DNA of 22,770 nucleotides, taken from positions 1-22,770 of IMG/VR virus record IMGVR_UViG_3300017744_000176. The stretch is one strand, 5' to 3'. The position numbers were made by a program, and so were the translations under genes. Positions 1 to 9,084 of the stretch are shown one piece after another. A model generated the notes under the pieces. That model was not told the origin of the DNA and did no database searches. It worked only from the letters and a program-made list of their open reading frames with translations. Each line of letters starts with the position of its first letter. Position 1 is the stretch's first letter. Source of the DNA: a virus.

Positions 1-3000
1 GATGCAGTAGCAGAGACAGAACTAGATGCTATACGTGGAGAATCCCAGTTAGAATCGCTGGAGCGTCGTCGAGAAGGTGATCGCAAGAAAACAAGTGAAG
101 ATAAACGCTACAGTATTCTCCAGCAGACTATTGAAGAGACACCTACACGTAACTACAACACGCTGTCCAAGAACTTTGAGAAGCGCCTTAAAGCCGCAGG
201 GGTTAAGAAGACCAAAGCTACCAAGGACGAAACAAAGACTATTCGCAGTGCAGTTAACGTACAGCGAGCGGAAAAACCGAAAGCGCCTGAGACCCCCGAA
301 GTTACACCTCCACCAGAAGCTACACAACTTGAGGGTATGGAAGCGCGGATTCCAGAGCGTACAGATAAATCTGTTATCCCGTCACAGATGTCGTTCCCCG
401 GTATGGGCCGTAAGAAGACACCACCTGTAAAGGAGACACCACCTGCTCCAAACACAATAACAAAAGAGTTTATGGATGGGCTTGGTATTGCACCTAAAGC
501 GCCGATCCGTAAGCGCACTGAAGGTAAAGACCTCAACGATCCTGTGGTTCGTGAGCAGTTTGTTGCGTTTGCTAACAATAAAAAAGTACCTGAACAGACT
601 CGACTAAATGTGGCTAGGAACCTTGAAGGCGTGCCAGAAGCACAGCTTGAGTTGTTTCAACCACAATCACGTAAACGCACAGCGCCTGCGAAAGGAGGAC
701 TCGATGCAACGACTAGGACAACTCAGCCAACACCAAGTAGAGGTAGCGTTCCAATTTCTGGATCGCCTGTGGGAACCGCACGTCCCGATACTACCGCACA
801 ACCGAGTGCCGAAGTGCCTCAACCACCTAGAGGAAGAGGAGTGGCAAGTGCTAGGAGCGGCGTTAGTGACCCTGTACGAGGAAAAGGAGCACAGCAACTT
901 ACACTAGACCTGCCAGAATCAGTCACGCCACCAGAAAAAGAAAAGCCAAAGCGTAAGACCAAGAAAAAAGCTGCGGCTAAGAAACCCGTACGTAGGGTGG
1001 TGGCAAAGAAGGAACTGGTATCTGACGCGTCCGCTGCGCAGCCTGAGAAGACTACTACACCAAAACAAGTTACCACAAAAGATTCAGCGAAGAAGAAGAC
1101 AACCTCTACGACGCGCAAAGTCATGCCTGTACTGGAAACAAAGAAGACAACTCCGGCGCTGGCTCCTAAAGGTAAAGCAGGTAAACAACTTACTGAGCGG
1201 TTTGAGCAACAGCCTGAACCAGTCAAACAGTTTGCACAGCAGACTAGCCAAGAGTTTAACGAAATTGCAGGTAAGGAAAGAACCACACCTGACGATCAAC
1301 TGAAGATACTCACACTACTGACTAACGGCGCGGCTGCGCGTGATAAGTTGGGTAATGCTGTGATAACGTATTTAGGTAAGGTTCCTCGCCCTACTGACGG
1401 CCTATACATGGCTATCTTTGATGTGGCGAACGGCACCGCGCAATTCCGTAAGACTCCTGACATGCGTCAAAGCGAAGTCGATTTCTTCCAAGGTATGGGC
1501 AACAAGCCTGCACAACAGGTACTTGATTGGGCTAAAACTAATCTATCCGCAGAGACAAACACGTGGATCGACGAGACGCTAGCCAAAGAAATACGAGAGA
1601 TGCAACGTATCGAAAGCACTGACTATGTTGAGATGTTCCGTCAACGTGAGGCTAAACTAGCCGCTAAAGAGATGGCAGAACAAGCGCAGATCGAAGCTGA
1701 CATGCGTCAAGACTTACGTGCCAACCTCGACGAACTAGCTAACATGTTCGAGAAGAAGCTAGCACGTGGTTCTGTTATGGGACTCGACGTGCCGTTACAC
1801 CCCGGTGTACGTGGACTATTACGTGCTGGCAACTTAAAGGAAGCTCTATCAACCCTCGCGGCGACAACGGCAGATAAGCGTATAGCGCAGATGGCTAACA
1901 AATTAGCCAAGGCCGTTGGCGAGACCAAGATAGAAGTCGTTAAAGATTTGCAGGATGCAGGATCGTTTGATCCTAAGACCAACACAATCAAGCTCGACTC
2001 CGAAATCGGTATGAACCCTCACGTGCTGTTGCATGAGATGACCCACGCGGCGGCGTCTGCTACGTTATCGAACAAGAACCACCCTATGACGCGCCAGCTC
2101 ACGAAGTTATTTGAGGATGTTAAACCATATCTTGATACTGCGTATGGTGCCAAAGACGTAGATGAGTTCGTGTCCGAAGCGATGTCGAACCCTGAGTTCC
2201 AAGCTAAGCTAGCTCAGATCAATCCGAAGGGTGAAGAGGTCAACGCGCTACAACGCTTCTTCAACAGCGTAGGAAACTTCTTACGTAAACTTGTTGGTAT
2301 GCAACCTAAAAAGATTGAATCAGCGCAGACAGTAGCTGACAGGCTTGTGGACGGCATTCTTGCACCTGCTCCTAAGTTCCGTAACGCAAACGAACTTGCG
2401 ATGGAATCGACGGCGAAAGGTGTCAAAGAAGAGATGAAGGGAATAGATGACACGCAGAAAGAGTTGCATAAACCTTTAACTAACGTGTTCCGTGGCGAGT
2501 GGGCTGACGGTATAGCTGACATGTTTACCGTCGTGGGCGAGAAGACAGCGTTTATTTTACCGAAACTGATGGACTCACAGGCTCTTAGCGATATAGCTAA
2601 ACGAGCAGATGCTAAGTTAGGTAAACTTGCGGCAGAGTTTCACGAGTTGATGGAGCGCCAGCGTGGTTCGATGGCACGTGCTGACGACTTTGTACGTGAT
2701 CAAGTAAAAGTTGTAGACAAGTGGGTCGCTAGCGGCGGTACTAAAGAAAAGCAAAAGAACCTTAATGACTTAATATACAGCCAAGAGTACGGGGCTACTA
2801 TATATCAGGTAGACCCAACCAAACCACGTAGCACATACAAAGGCAAGACCGATGAAAGTGGTAACAGCTTAGAAAAGGTTTGGGATGCGCAACGTAAGGA
2901 CTGGGATGCACTAGGTACTGATGGGCAGAAAGCCTACCGTACTATGCGTGATATGTACCGTGATCTGTACGGAAAACTTAAAGATGCGATTAACGGGCGT

Positions 3001-5394
3001 ATTGACGAAGCACTACGTGATAACCCTGATGCAGCAGCAGAATTGAAGAAAGAAGTATTTGCTAAGTTGTTTGACGGTAATACGTTAGATGTTTACTTCC
3101 CACTGTTGCGTGAAGGACGTTACAAGTTAGAGTTCCAATACAAAGACAGTGCAGTCAAATCAGAGAACGATAAGTATGTGTTTCAGATGTTTGACAGTAA
3201 ACGGCAACGCAACCGAGTTTTAGCTGAGTTAAAGAAAGACCCCGATGTTATTTCCAATACTGTGAAAGGTATGGATGGGGACTTCAGTTCCGCTGACTTT
3301 AACAACGCACCATCGTCCTCGTTTGTAAAACAAGTGCTTGATTCATTGAGCGCGAACAAGGTTGATGACACAGTACAATCTGAAATCATGCGTCTATTCA
3401 TTGATGCGCTCCCGGAGTCATCGTTCGCTAAGTCCCTGCAAAGACGTAAGGGTACGCCCGGATATATGCAAGATGCGGTCTATGCTATGAAGAGTAAGGG
3501 CTTTGATTTAGGTAGGCAGGTAGAGAAGTTAAAGTACAACGCGCTTATCCAAAGCATGGAGGTACGTCTTAACGAATTAGAAGTTCCCGCTGATGATTTT
3601 CGTTTCAATACACTAAGCGAAGAAATTAAAGTACGTATGAACTTTGCCAAGTACGGCGCGAAGATGAAAGGTGTCGAGCGGTATGTTCGTACGTTTAACC
3701 AACTCGCGTTTGTCGGCACAATCGGCTTTAACGTAGCTTCTGCTATGGTGCAGACAGCACAGACCCCGATGTTTACCTACCCCATGCTTGGAGCACGGTA
3801 TGGGTATAAGAAAGCCTACAACGAAATCATGCACGCTACATCGTTTGTGACAGGCGCAAGAGTTAATGCTGAAGAAATTAAAGACGCCACTGGAATACGT
3901 GGTAAAACAGTAGCGGCAACACAAAAAATATCAGTCGCACACGGATTGGATTCCTACTATGACATCACCGATAATGGTGACTTTGTTGTCAAAAAAGATA
4001 AAGACATACCTGCGGAGCGTCTAAAAGAGTTAGAGCGTATGGCTCCACTGGTGCGTATGGCGTCGGAACGTGGACACCTCAACCGATCATTTATTTTTGA
4101 CGCTCTCGGACTACAAGAGGGCGGTAAGGCACGAAAAACTGACACGTTAGCACGCAAATTATCTGCGGGTATTGACTACGGCACAGGTTTATCCGCCATG
4201 CTGTTTAACCAGTCAGAACGATTTAACAGGCAGGTTACGATGGTTGCGGCGTACAATATGGCGTTGGAACGTATTTCGACTGACAACCCCAAGATGCCTA
4301 TGGCTGAGCGGCAGAACCTAGCGGCAGAAGAAGCGCTCTACGACACGCAAGAATACAACGGTGGTTCTACGCTTGAAACTGCGCCACGTGTCGCACAGGA
4401 AAATATCGGACGTGTCGCCGCTATGTATAAGACTTACGGTCTGCGTATGTACTACACAATGTTTAAGACTGCGCGTGAGGCACTGTCACTACAAACTGAT
4501 CCAGAAGTTAGGAAGATCGCCGCGAAACAACTTGTGGGTATACACTTGTCGTCTCTGTTTTTTGCAGGGGTACATGGGATACCGTTATATGGTGCCGCAC
4601 AATTAGCGGCAGACTTCCTCTTGTTTGACGATGACGAAGACGACACTAACGAAGTTGTTCGCGCATACCTTGGTGAAGGTTGGTACAAAGGCCCATTTAA
4701 CCAAATACTAGATGAACTTGGGATAGGTGCTGACGTAGCATCACGTGTGCGTCTAACAGGTCTGCTTCTTCAGGAGAACAGGTACAACCCTGATCCGTCT
4801 GCCGAAGAGTTTATTGGTTACTACATCGGTGGACCTGCACTTAGTGTGGCAAAACGTACGGGACGAGGCATTGTAGATATATACAATGGAGAGATGCAGA
4901 GGGGAGTTGAAAATCTTTTACCTGTCGGTTTCTCCAATGCGTATAAGTCTTTAGGCCGATACCAACAAGACGGTGGAATTTACTCACGCCGTGCTGATGC
5001 CATATACGACGATATGACAGGTGGTGAGTTGTTTACACAGTTCCTAGGATTCGCCCCCGCAGAATACATACGTATCCAAGAAGAGAATCAAAGAGTAAAA
5101 CGTATAGATCGTTCTCTTGCGAGACAAAGGTCTGACCTCACTAAAAAGTATTACATTGCCGCACGGCAAGGTGATTGGGCTGAAATTGGACGGCTAGAAG
5201 GTGAACTACAGAAGTTTAATAGTGAGCATCCTAGCTTTGAAGTGACTTCAGATTCTATTGCTCGATCACTAAAGCAACACATGAAAAGTTCTGAAGAGAT
5301 GTATAACGGTGTATCATTGTCTCCAGCGATGCGTAGAGCCGCAGAGGATCATCTTTACGGTGTAAGGAACGGCTTCATGCCGCCTGTGAGGTAG
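1..5394 (+). CDS. Giant internal virion / polyvalent protein with zincin metallopeptidase motif (5' partial)
   Basis: Frame 1 is open from the first base to the TAG at 5392-5394, so this is the C-terminal 1797 residues of a longer protein. The first in-window ATG at 337 is not a convincing start. In order (numbered from the window edge): a charged helical stretch; a Pro/Lys-rich, probably disordered region (about 110-390) with a very basic patch near 312-338; a zincin-like segment with HEMTH at 678-682 and a downstream DEFVSEA (721-727) that may supply the third metal ligand; then a long, mostly helical C-terminal half with hydrophobic stretches at about 1235-1264 and 1511-1542. This architecture fits phage proteins injected with the genome (internal virion or 'polyvalent' proteins with LPD-type domains), which may cross the envelope or protect incoming DNA. 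The next gene starts 1 nt after the stop. The virion role is inference; the HExxH motif and length are seen directly. Confidence 0.85.
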   Translation, partial: DAVAETELDAIRGESQLESLERRREGDRKKTSEDKRYSILQQTIEETPTRNYNTLSKNFEKRLKAAGVKKTKATKDETKTIRSAVNVQRAEKPKAPETPEVTPPPEATQLEGMEARIPERTDKSVIPSQMSFPGMGRKKTPPVKETPPAPNTITKEFMDGLGIAPKAPIRKRTEGKDLNDPVVREQFVAFANNKKVPEQTRLNVARNLEGVPEAQLELFQPQSRKRTAPAKGGLDATTRTTQPTPSRGSVPISGSPVGTARPDTTAQPSAEVPQPPRGRGVASARSGVSDPVRGKGAQQLTLDLPESVTPPEKEKPKRKTKKKAAAKKPVRRVVAKKELVSDASAAQPEKTTTPKQVTTKDSAKKKTTSTTRKVMPVLETKKTTPALAPKGKAGKQLTERFEQQPEPVKQFAQQTSQEFNEIAGKERTTPDDQLKILTLLTNGAAARDKLGNAVITYLGKVPRPTDGLYMAIFDVANGTAQFRKTPDMRQSEVDFFQGMGNKPAQQVLDWAKTNLSAETNTWIDETLAKEIREMQRIESTDYVEMFRQREAKLAAKEMAEQAQIEADMRQDLRANLDELANMFEKKLARGSVMGLDVPLHPGVRGLLRAGNLKEALSTLAATTADKRIAQMANKLAKAVGETKIEVVKDLQDAGSFDPKTNTIKLDSEIGMNPHVLLHEMTHAAASATLSNKNHPMTRQLTKLFEDVKPYLDTAYGAKDVDEFVSEAMSNPEFQAKLAQINPKGEEVNALQRFFNSVGNFLRKLVGMQPKKIESAQTVADRLVDGILAPAPKFRNANELAMESTAKGVKEEMKGIDDTQKELHKPLTNVFRGEWADGIADMFTVVGEKTAFILPKLMDSQALSDIAKRADAKLGKLAAEFHELMERQRGSMARADDFVRDQVKVVDKWVASGGTKEKQKNLNDLIYSQEYGATIYQVDPTKPRSTYKGKTDESGNSLEKVWDAQRKDWDALGTDGQKAYRTMRDMYRDLYGKLKDAINGRIDEALRDNPDAAAELKKEVFAKLFDGNTLDVYFPLLREGRYKLEFQYKDSAVKSENDKYVFQMFDSKRQRNRVLAELKKDPDVISNTVKGMDGDFSSADFNNAPSSSFVKQVLDSLSANKVDDTVQSEIMRLFIDALPESSFAKSLQRRKGTPGYMQDAVYAMKSKGFDLGRQVEKLKYNALIQSMEVRLNELEVPADDFRFNTLSEEIKVRMNFAKYGAKMKGVERYVRTFNQLAFVGTIGFNVASAMVQTAQTPMFTYPMLGARYGYKKAYNEIMHATSFVTGARVNAEEIKDATGIRGKTVAATQKISVAHGLDSYYDITDNGDFVVKKDKDIPAERLKELERMAPLVRMASERGHLNRSFIFDALGLQEGGKARKTDTLARKLSAGIDYGTGLSAMLFNQSERFNRQVTMVAAYNMALERISTDNPKMPMAERQNLAAEEALYDTQEYNGGSTLETAPRVAQENIGRVAAMYKTYGLRMYYTMFKTAREALSLQTDPEVRKIAAKQLVGIHLSSLFFAGVHGIPLYGAAQLAADFLLFDDDEDDTNEVVRAYLGEGWYKGPFNQILDELGIGADVASRVRLTGLLLQENRYNPDPSAEEFIGYYIGGPALSVAKRTGRGIVDIYNGEMQRGVENLLPVGFSNAYKSLGRYQQDGGIYSRRADAIYDDMTGGELFTQFLGFAPAEYIRIQEENQRVKRIDRSLARQRSDLTKKYYIAARQGDWAEIGRLEGELQKFNSEHPSFEVTSDSIARSLKQHMKSSEEMYNGVSLSPAMRRAAEDHLYGVRNGFMPPVR

Positions 5395-5395
5395 C

Positions 5396-5758
5396 ATGAC
5401 AGAACTATCTGAAAACACAAACCTGACAATCCCACTCAAGAATATATTGGGTATGATTGCTTTCACGGCTATCGCTACTATGGCGTACTTCTCTATCGAA
5501 GCACGTCTCACGACACTTGAACACAACATTGATATGACGAATGTTGAAATCAAATCTAATTCCGAGTTTAGGATTTTATGGCCTAGAGGACAGCTTGGTT
5601 CGCTCCCTGCGGATGCGCGTCAGGACATGTTAATAGAAGGATTAGAACGTGACGTAGTAGAACTACGTGAAATGCAGGACAGGGTGCACGAACTGACTAT
5701 ACGTATCGGCACTGTAGAAGCACTATACGAAAATAGAAATTCTGAAAGCGCGAACTGA
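5396..5758 (+). CDS. Small membrane-anchored coiled-coil phage protein (120 aa)
   Basis: The ATG lies 1 nt after the stop of the giant gene, so translation is probably coupled. A hydrophobic segment at about residues 16-34 could span the inner membrane. It is followed by heptad-like, charged sequence (about 35-60 and 85-115) that looks like coiled coil. No enzyme motif is seen. Position behind a large virion gene and directly before a second one-span protein suggests a lysis-accessory or virion-associated role (holin or spanin-like), but I do not recognise a named family. No lysozyme or amidase lies in the window to support a lysis cassette. Confidence 0.75.
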   Translation: MTELSENTNLTIPLKNILGMIAFTAIATMAYFSIEARLTTLEHNIDMTNVEIKSNSEFRILWPRGQLGSLPADARQDMLIEGLERDVVELREMQDRVHELTIRIGTVEALYENRNSESAN

Positions 5759-5760
5759 AC

Positions 5761-5910
5761 ATGGAAGTAATGGATGCCATAGGGGTAGTTTGGCCTATCG
5801 CGGCGGCATTCGTGACTCTGGTAATTGTGCTTGCGAAAATGCACAGCGACATTGAACAGATCAAAGAAAAGATCAAAGTGTTGTTTGAGTTGTGGAATAA
5901 CAAAAAGTAA
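5761..5910 (+). CDS. 49-aa single-span membrane protein
   Basis: A complete ATG-to-TAA reading frame of 50 codons starts 2 nt after the stop of the 120-aa gene. The product has a short N-terminus, a hydrophobic helix at about residues 6-26 (GVVWPIAAAFVTLVIVLA) and a charged amphipathic tail (IEQIKEKIKVLFELW) ending in lysines. This one-span layout with a basic tail is common for small phage holin-like or membrane-accessory proteins. Its TAA overlaps the first base of the hairpin at 5910, so it is the last gene of the + strand block. Function is not assigned. Tight spacing and clean composition make a real gene likely. Confidence 0.7.
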   Translation: MEVMDAIGVVWPIAAAFVTLVIVLAKMHSDIEQIKEKIKVLFELWNNKK

Positions 5911-5929
5911 CCCCCTCCGAAGAGGGGGT
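5910..5929. terminator. Hairpin terminator between convergent gene blocks
   Basis: A perfect 8-bp stem, ACCCCCTC / GAGGGGGT, closes a CGAA loop (TTCG on the - strand). Read on the - strand it is followed by TTACTTTTTGTT, a T-rich tail, so it suits termination after the 73-aa gene. On the + strand it directly follows the 49-aa gene stop but lacks a T tract. It probably insulates the two converging blocks. Confidence 0.75.
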
Positions 5930-5985
5930 CAGGGAGAACGACAGACAGTCGTGAGGGGTGGACCAATGCTGTCTATCGAACTTTA

Positions 5986-6207
5986 TCACACTGTGCGCCA
6001 GAAACGTACCCCTAAATTTCCACCTTCAATACGTAGTCGGTGTTCCAGCTCCCAGTGTCTATCACAGAATATCTCGTTTACCTGCTTTACTGCTTCGTCA
6101 GTGTTTACGCAGGGTACAAAGATGGAAGAACCGATAGCCATGTTCCCCCAGTTAACTTCTATTGTCACGCCATCAGGCGCTAAGTCATACGTTCTCAATA
6201 CCTTCAT
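5986..6207 (-). CDS. Hypothetical 73-aa phage protein, last gene of the leftward block
   Basis: The ATG sits inside the last codons of the PrimPol-helicase gene (23-nt overlap, different frame), so expression is probably by translational coupling; no separate strong Shine-Dalgarno sequence is seen. The product is a plausible folded small protein with mixed strand and helix, and motifs such as EVNWGNMAIGSSIFVP and WELEHRLRIEGG. No known domain is recognised. It is followed by about 55 nt and then the convergent hairpin. The + strand frame across the same bases has poor, Cys/Ser-rich composition and looks like the shadow. Confidence 0.65.
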   Translation of the reverse strand: MKVLRTYDLAPDGVTIEVNWGNMAIGSSIFVPCVNTDEAVKQVNEIFCDRHWELEHRLRIEGGNLGVRFWRTV

Positions 6208-9004
6208 TGTCAGGGTCTACATCAAATTTCATAACTATTGTGTCAGCGGCAGGTAACTGTAGGTTCGTACCCTTAGTTAGCCGTATCTTCTTACGTCTGC
6301 CCTCACATTTCTTCATAATCTCGCTAACCAAGTGTGCGTAGTTAACCTGCAACTCACCACACCACTCTTTAAGAGGTTTTGGTTTAACAAAAAAGAGTTT
6401 CGTGTCAGTCTCATACCGTGCAACCAATCTGCCTCGTGCAATCTGTTCTGGTACTACGTGTTCGTCAAGGCCGTTACCCTGTACCCCACGGTTATCTACC
6501 GTGCTTTTTATCTGGATAATATAGCTTATGTTTTCGGCAAAGAAGTCGCCCATGATGTCAGTTACTGAACCAGTCATCTCGTTTAGTCCTCGTTTGTTTT
6601 GTGAAACAAGGTCAGTAGTTGCCCACTTAAAGACTTTCTGAACATCAAAATCATGAAGCCCAATCTTCTTGGCAATCAGTAGCCCTGATATTGTGGCAGT
6701 CATTGTATCAGACCAATAACGGTTCTCTGAGGTTAGCTGAGCCTTTTCGTCAACGCGCTTCTGAATCTGTTTTACTATGCGCTTTGTCTCTTCGACGTTA
6801 TTCATAATCCACTGTATGTGAGGTATACCTGCGTGTCCGTAGTTCTCAAATACGTTAGTCTTGAACGTGTCTTGTATCTCTTTATCCTTTACCTCGTCGA
6901 ATATCCTATCCACTCGACACTCAAGAATACGCTGTGCTTCTGCTTTCGGCATAGCTTTACCACGGCTAACGGTCTCAATGATAGATGCGTTTGCGGTGTA
7001 CTGCATTAACAGGTTCCACTCTCTACCTTGATGCCGTTCCACGTTAGCACTGGCGGTCATACGCCCTCGCTGTTTACCAGACGTGCCTTGATAGATAAGG
7101 TCAGACATCTGGCGTGGTGTTAAGTTAGTCACCTCGTCAATACCTGTCGGTAGACTGTGCATTACCTCGGCACGGTTCATCTTGAATGCAACGCTATCGG
7201 CTTTATCCAAAACAAGTTTCTTTGGGTTGCCCCATATACCTGCCGTGGCGTACATCATCATAGTTTTACCTGTACCAGACTCGTTGTTTATGAACGCTAC
7301 TGCCCCACAGTTTTCATTCAAAAATTCCATCAGAGGACTACCAAAGCCCATACCAATGGCAAATTGTTGTAATAAAAACCTATCGTCGTTCCATAGTTCC
7401 AAGTTCTCACGCCACGCTTCGTATGTACCCTTGGCCTCAAAGTGTGGAAAAAATCCCACCGTCTGATTAGCAGGTGGGTTAAATTCTATGCAGTCAGGTT
7501 TGACTTTCTGATTACCTAGAATAAACGTATCTAACTTATCATTTACCCAACCAAACTGGACGTGGGCTTCGTCTGCTGTACTGGTGGCTTGTAATTCATC
7601 TACCCAACTTAGTGTGTATGACATCAGTTCATCCATCTTCTTAATTGCAACGCCCTGAGACGATAGTTTCTTTCGGAACTCTTCGCTTGACGTGACTGAA
7701 CTCATCGGCAGTGTAAACTCTTGCACCCCGTCTCGGGGAAGGTGCAGACGCATAACCAACGACTCGCCCAGCTCGGGGTCCTTGATTCGTTTAACAACGT
7801 ATAAGTCGTTATGGTATATTCTCTTCTCGTCTACATCGCCGTCTTCATTGGTGGTACGTACATACACACCACCGTTTGACCCACGCACATAGGGTGGTGG
7901 GTACTTAGGTATAACATGGGTTGGCTCGTCTTCTTCGATGCTTTCCGCTACATAGTTACCTTCATCGTCAGTCTCAGCTTCACGTAACTTCTTACCGAGT
8001 ACGATGGGAGACTTGATAGCACCCCATTGAGGACAATCTCTACAGATGTCAGGGTTGTACTCGTCAAAACGTGCGCATGTATATGGGCCTTTTATCTGCT
8101 CCATCTTACGTTGCGTGTCTTCTGGCGTGTACTCTGGATGCCCCTTCGACATCAAGTGAATGGCTTTATCCCCATCAGTGCAGAACTTCGCAATAGATAG
8201 CCCTGCCCTCCACAATGGTTCGCTCATGGTCTCTTGGTTTCGGACTATGTATTTAAGCTGTTCACACCCTTCACCTCGTTGGGTCTTAATCAGTATGTCC
8301 TTAAACAGGTTTTCCTGATTGCCCATAAGGTTCTGCATGGTCGCGCTGAGTTCCCTAGGTATGTTTTTTGTGGGAACTGGTATCGACTCGGAACCGAGTA
8401 ATCCTGAGAATGTGTCAAAATCGACGGTCTCAAACTTAGCGGTCAAGCCAAAAAAGCCCACGTCTGACGGGGGCTTGGTCTTGTAGTTATGTGTGTGAGG
8501 AACTCTTAACACACGTGCGGCGTCTGATGTGACCGCCGGATCAGCGTAGAAATTTTGCTGTGCACACAATCTTTTAAGACGCTCCGCGACAGGCAACCAA
8601 TCATCCAAGCATACCGATTCTTCTAAAAACCAGTACACGTGTATGCCACGCCCCGAATTAACCATCGTTGGTTTCGGTAGTTTGTTGTGCTTACAGAAAC
8701 GCCGTAGTGCCTGTATAGCCTGTTCTTGATTTAAAAATTCTTTGCTCGGACCACAATCCAGATCGAGGAAGAAAGAGTTTAGCCTCTTTACGTTATCGAC
8801 TTTACGTGAACCTGCTTGATCAAACGTAGCTAGTCCGTAATAAACATCGTATCCTTCTTTATCATAATTGTGGGCGGCATCGACAACGGCATCTATTGAG
8901 TCATAGAACTTCTGTGCTTTGCGTTCGTCACTTGATCGTGCCGCAAATACACAGTAGTAGCCCCCACTACTCAGTGCCTTCGATAAAAATGTTTTTGTTT
9001 CCAT
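6185..9004 (-). CDS. Primase-polymerase fused to a DUF927-like helicase
   Basis: Likely makes primers and unwinds DNA at the phage fork. Numbered from ATG 9004 (939 aa): an AEP/PrimPol domain with the catalytic acidic pair in FFLDLDCGP (D81, D83), motif II SGRGIHVYW (117-125) and a DPAVTSDAARVLRVP segment (155-169); a Cys cluster C310-x10-C321-x2-C324 followed by IKSPIVLG, typical of the PriCT/zinc linker of these proteins; then a P-loop ATPase with Walker A ESGTGKT (575-581) and Walker B-like GIDEV (621-625), resembling DUF927 helicases. An in-frame ATG at 9016 would add four residues. I chose 9004 because GGGTGG lies 4 nt upstream of it, while 9016 has only a weak AGG. A strong hairpin lies just upstream (9026-9059). 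Confidence 0.88.
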   Translation of the reverse strand: METKTFLSKALSSGGYYCVFAARSSDERKAQKFYDSIDAVVDAAHNYDKEGYDVYYGLATFDQAGSRKVDNVKRLNSFFLDLDCGPSKEFLNQEQAIQALRRFCKHNKLPKPTMVNSGRGIHVYWFLEESVCLDDWLPVAERLKRLCAQQNFYADPAVTSDAARVLRVPHTHNYKTKPPSDVGFFGLTAKFETVDFDTFSGLLGSESIPVPTKNIPRELSATMQNLMGNQENLFKDILIKTQRGEGCEQLKYIVRNQETMSEPLWRAGLSIAKFCTDGDKAIHLMSKGHPEYTPEDTQRKMEQIKGPYTCARFDEYNPDICRDCPQWGAIKSPIVLGKKLREAETDDEGNYVAESIEEDEPTHVIPKYPPPYVRGSNGGVYVRTTNEDGDVDEKRIYHNDLYVVKRIKDPELGESLVMRLHLPRDGVQEFTLPMSSVTSSEEFRKKLSSQGVAIKKMDELMSYTLSWVDELQATSTADEAHVQFGWVNDKLDTFILGNQKVKPDCIEFNPPANQTVGFFPHFEAKGTYEAWRENLELWNDDRFLLQQFAIGMGFGSPLMEFLNENCGAVAFINNESGTGKTMMMYATAGIWGNPKKLVLDKADSVAFKMNRAEVMHSLPTGIDEVTNLTPRQMSDLIYQGTSGKQRGRMTASANVERHQGREWNLLMQYTANASIIETVSRGKAMPKAEAQRILECRVDRIFDEVKDKEIQDTFKTNVFENYGHAGIPHIQWIMNNVEETKRIVKQIQKRVDEKAQLTSENRYWSDTMTATISGLLIAKKIGLHDFDVQKVFKWATTDLVSQNKRGLNEMTGSVTDIMGDFFAENISYIIQIKSTVDNRGVQGNGLDEHVVPEQIARGRLVARYETDTKLFFVKPKPLKEWCGELQVNYAHLVSEIMKKCEGRRKKIRLTKGTNLQLPAADTIVMKFDVDPDNEGIENV

Positions 9005-9025
9005 TGGTCCACCCATTGCCTAAAC

Positions 9026-9059
9026 CGCCACGGTGGGTATAACTTCTTCCACCGTGGCG
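9026..9059 (-). promoter_or_regulatory. 11-bp perfect stem-loop upstream of the PrimPol gene
   Basis: CGCCACGGTGG (9026-9036) pairs perfectly with CCACCGTGGCG (9049-9059) across a 12-nt loop. It lies between the stop of the ssDNA-binding protein gene (9085) and the PrimPol start (9004). On the - strand no T tract follows, so a simple intrinsic terminator is unlikely. An mRNA processing site, a partial attenuator or a stability element separating the two genes fits better. Confidence 0.6.
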
Positions 9060-9084
9060 TAGTTCGATTACTTTGACTATATGC

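Noticed and set aside
337-5394. Start of the giant gene at the ATG at 337
   Set aside because: The same frame has no stop from position 1 to 337, the upstream translation is of similar composition, and no Shine-Dalgarno precedes 337.
5825-6256. 143-codon + strand frame, including an ATG at 5966 behind GGGTGG
   Set aside because: It runs through the terminator and is antisense to the 73-aa gene and the PrimPol end, with Cys/Ser-rich, non-protein-like composition. The - strand frame is far more plausible.
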